Part shown: piece by piece, positions 39,555 through 39,863 of the stretch
How positions within the stretch are numbered: the first letter of the stretch is position 1
Layout: the number at the start of each line of letters is the position of its first letter
Source of the DNA: Micromonospora rosaria
GTDB lineage: Bacteria > Actinomycetota > Actinomycetes > Mycobacteriales > Micromonosporaceae
Assembly (NCBI RefSeq): GCF_001567585.1
Contig: NZ_LRQV01000056.1
Coordinates: 1-39,863 of the forward strand
Direction: 5' to 3'
DNA: 39,863 bases
The notes under the pieces: model-generated
What the model was told of the DNA's origin: nothing
Seen by the model: the letters and a program-made list of their open reading frames with translations, nothing else
Databases searched by the model: none
Program-made: the position numbers and the translations under genes

Positions 39555-39838
39555 CCGAGGTCGCGACCGACCAGGTGCAGGTCTGGGTGGACCAGGACCT
39601 CTGCACCGGGGACGGGCTCTGTGTGCAGTACGCCCCGGAGGTCTTCGAGTTCGACGTCGACGGCCTGGCCTACGTCAAGGGCGCCGACGGTGAGCTGCGG
39701 CAGGCCCCGGGCAGCCGGGTGGACGTGCCCGCACACCTGCGTCTCGAGGTGATCGACTCGGCGCGGGAGTGCCCCGGCGAGTGCATCCACGTGGTGCGCG
39801 ACGACGGCGTCGAGATCGCCGGCCCGGACGCGGACTGA
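39551..39838 (+). CDS. Ferredoxin with CxxDxxC cluster motif
   Basis: A 95-residue small ferredoxin of the single-cluster type (actinobacterial 3Fe-4S/4Fe-4S group). Ligands are C18 and C24 in CTGDGLC and C74 in ARECPGEC; the position of the usual second ligand is D21. An extra C78 follows. With Asp as ligand the cluster might be 4Fe-4S, as in Pyrococcus ferredoxin, or stay 3Fe-4S. Such ferredoxins give electrons to cytochromes P450 and similar enzymes. The GTG start overlaps the mini-ORF stop; a GGGGG ten nt upstream could serve as ribosome-binding site. It is divergent from mpa/arc. Confidence 0.85.
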   Translation: MTEVATDQVQVWVDQDLCTGDGLCVQYAPEVFEFDVDGLAYVKGADGELRQAPGSRVDVPAHLRLEVIDSARECPGECIHVVRDDGVEIAGPDAD

Positions 39839-39863
39839 GCCACCACGGTCGTCGGCCGCCGGC

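Overview
The window is very GC-rich and carries a complete Pup-proteasome locus (pup, dop, pafA, prcA, prcB, mpa/arc, pafB, pafC). It is therefore actinobacterial chromosome. The gene order helY, tat, paf, prc, pup, dop, arc, ferredoxin, the frequent GTG starts and the many leaderless starts (TANNNT 6-7 nt before the start codon) fit an actinomycete. Micromonosporaceae is my best guess by resemblance, not proven. No rRNA, tRNA, CRISPR array, prophage or insertion sequence was seen.

Region 1 (1-7.3 kb) is a lysine-degradation cluster of the type known from fermenting clostridia and fusobacteria. A six-gene leftward operon with overlapping or nearly touching genes encodes Kdd, a YtcJ-like amidohydrolase, KamD, KamE, Kal and a MutL/GlmL-type ATPase cut by the window edge. 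A divergent kamA completes it. Together they can take L-lysine through beta-lysine and 3,5-diaminohexanoate towards crotonyl-CoA. The cleavage enzyme Kce is not in the window and may lie beyond position 1. The amidohydrolase has no place in the textbook route. The + strand is strongly C-rich through both transcription directions here, and the skew reverses at about 7.29 kb, so this looks like a compositionally distinct block.

Region 2 (7.3-19.4 kb) is mixed: an MFS exporter divergent from a DeoR regulator plus HAD phosphatase, a CsbD stress protein, a small unknown coupled to a large membrane M48 peptidase with an apparent frameshift near its N-terminus, an Lrp/AsnC regulator, an acyl-CoA dehydrogenase, a secreted CE2-like SGNH esterase, a 5'-3' exonuclease-domain protein and an MHYT membrane sensor.

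Region 3 (19.4-39.8 kb) is the conserved core: helY helicase, a HAD hydrolase with an unusual DxH motif, a TetR regulator with a clear operator, a diacylglycerol-kinase-like lipid kinase, tatC-tatA, a small coiled-coil membrane protein, pafB-pafC, then a CDF metal transporter and a DUF3866-like protein reading the other way, a small membrane protein and pafA. The operon pup - endonuclease VII - prcB - prcA follows, then dop, the ATPase mpa/arc and a ferredoxin. Pup is deamidated by Dop, ligated to substrates by PafA, recognised by Mpa/ARC and the substrates are degraded in the PrcAB chamber. PafBC is the known DNA-damage activator. The operon ends in a perfect 24-bp hairpin.

Main points for follow-up: the amidohydrolase and reactivase in the lysine operon, the altered PLP-loop of KamA, the skew boundary, the M48 frameshift, the nuclease gene inside the proteasome operon overlapping prcB, Ala instead of Gly before the PrcB catalytic Thr, and a 10-codon leaderless ORF overlapping the ferredoxin start.
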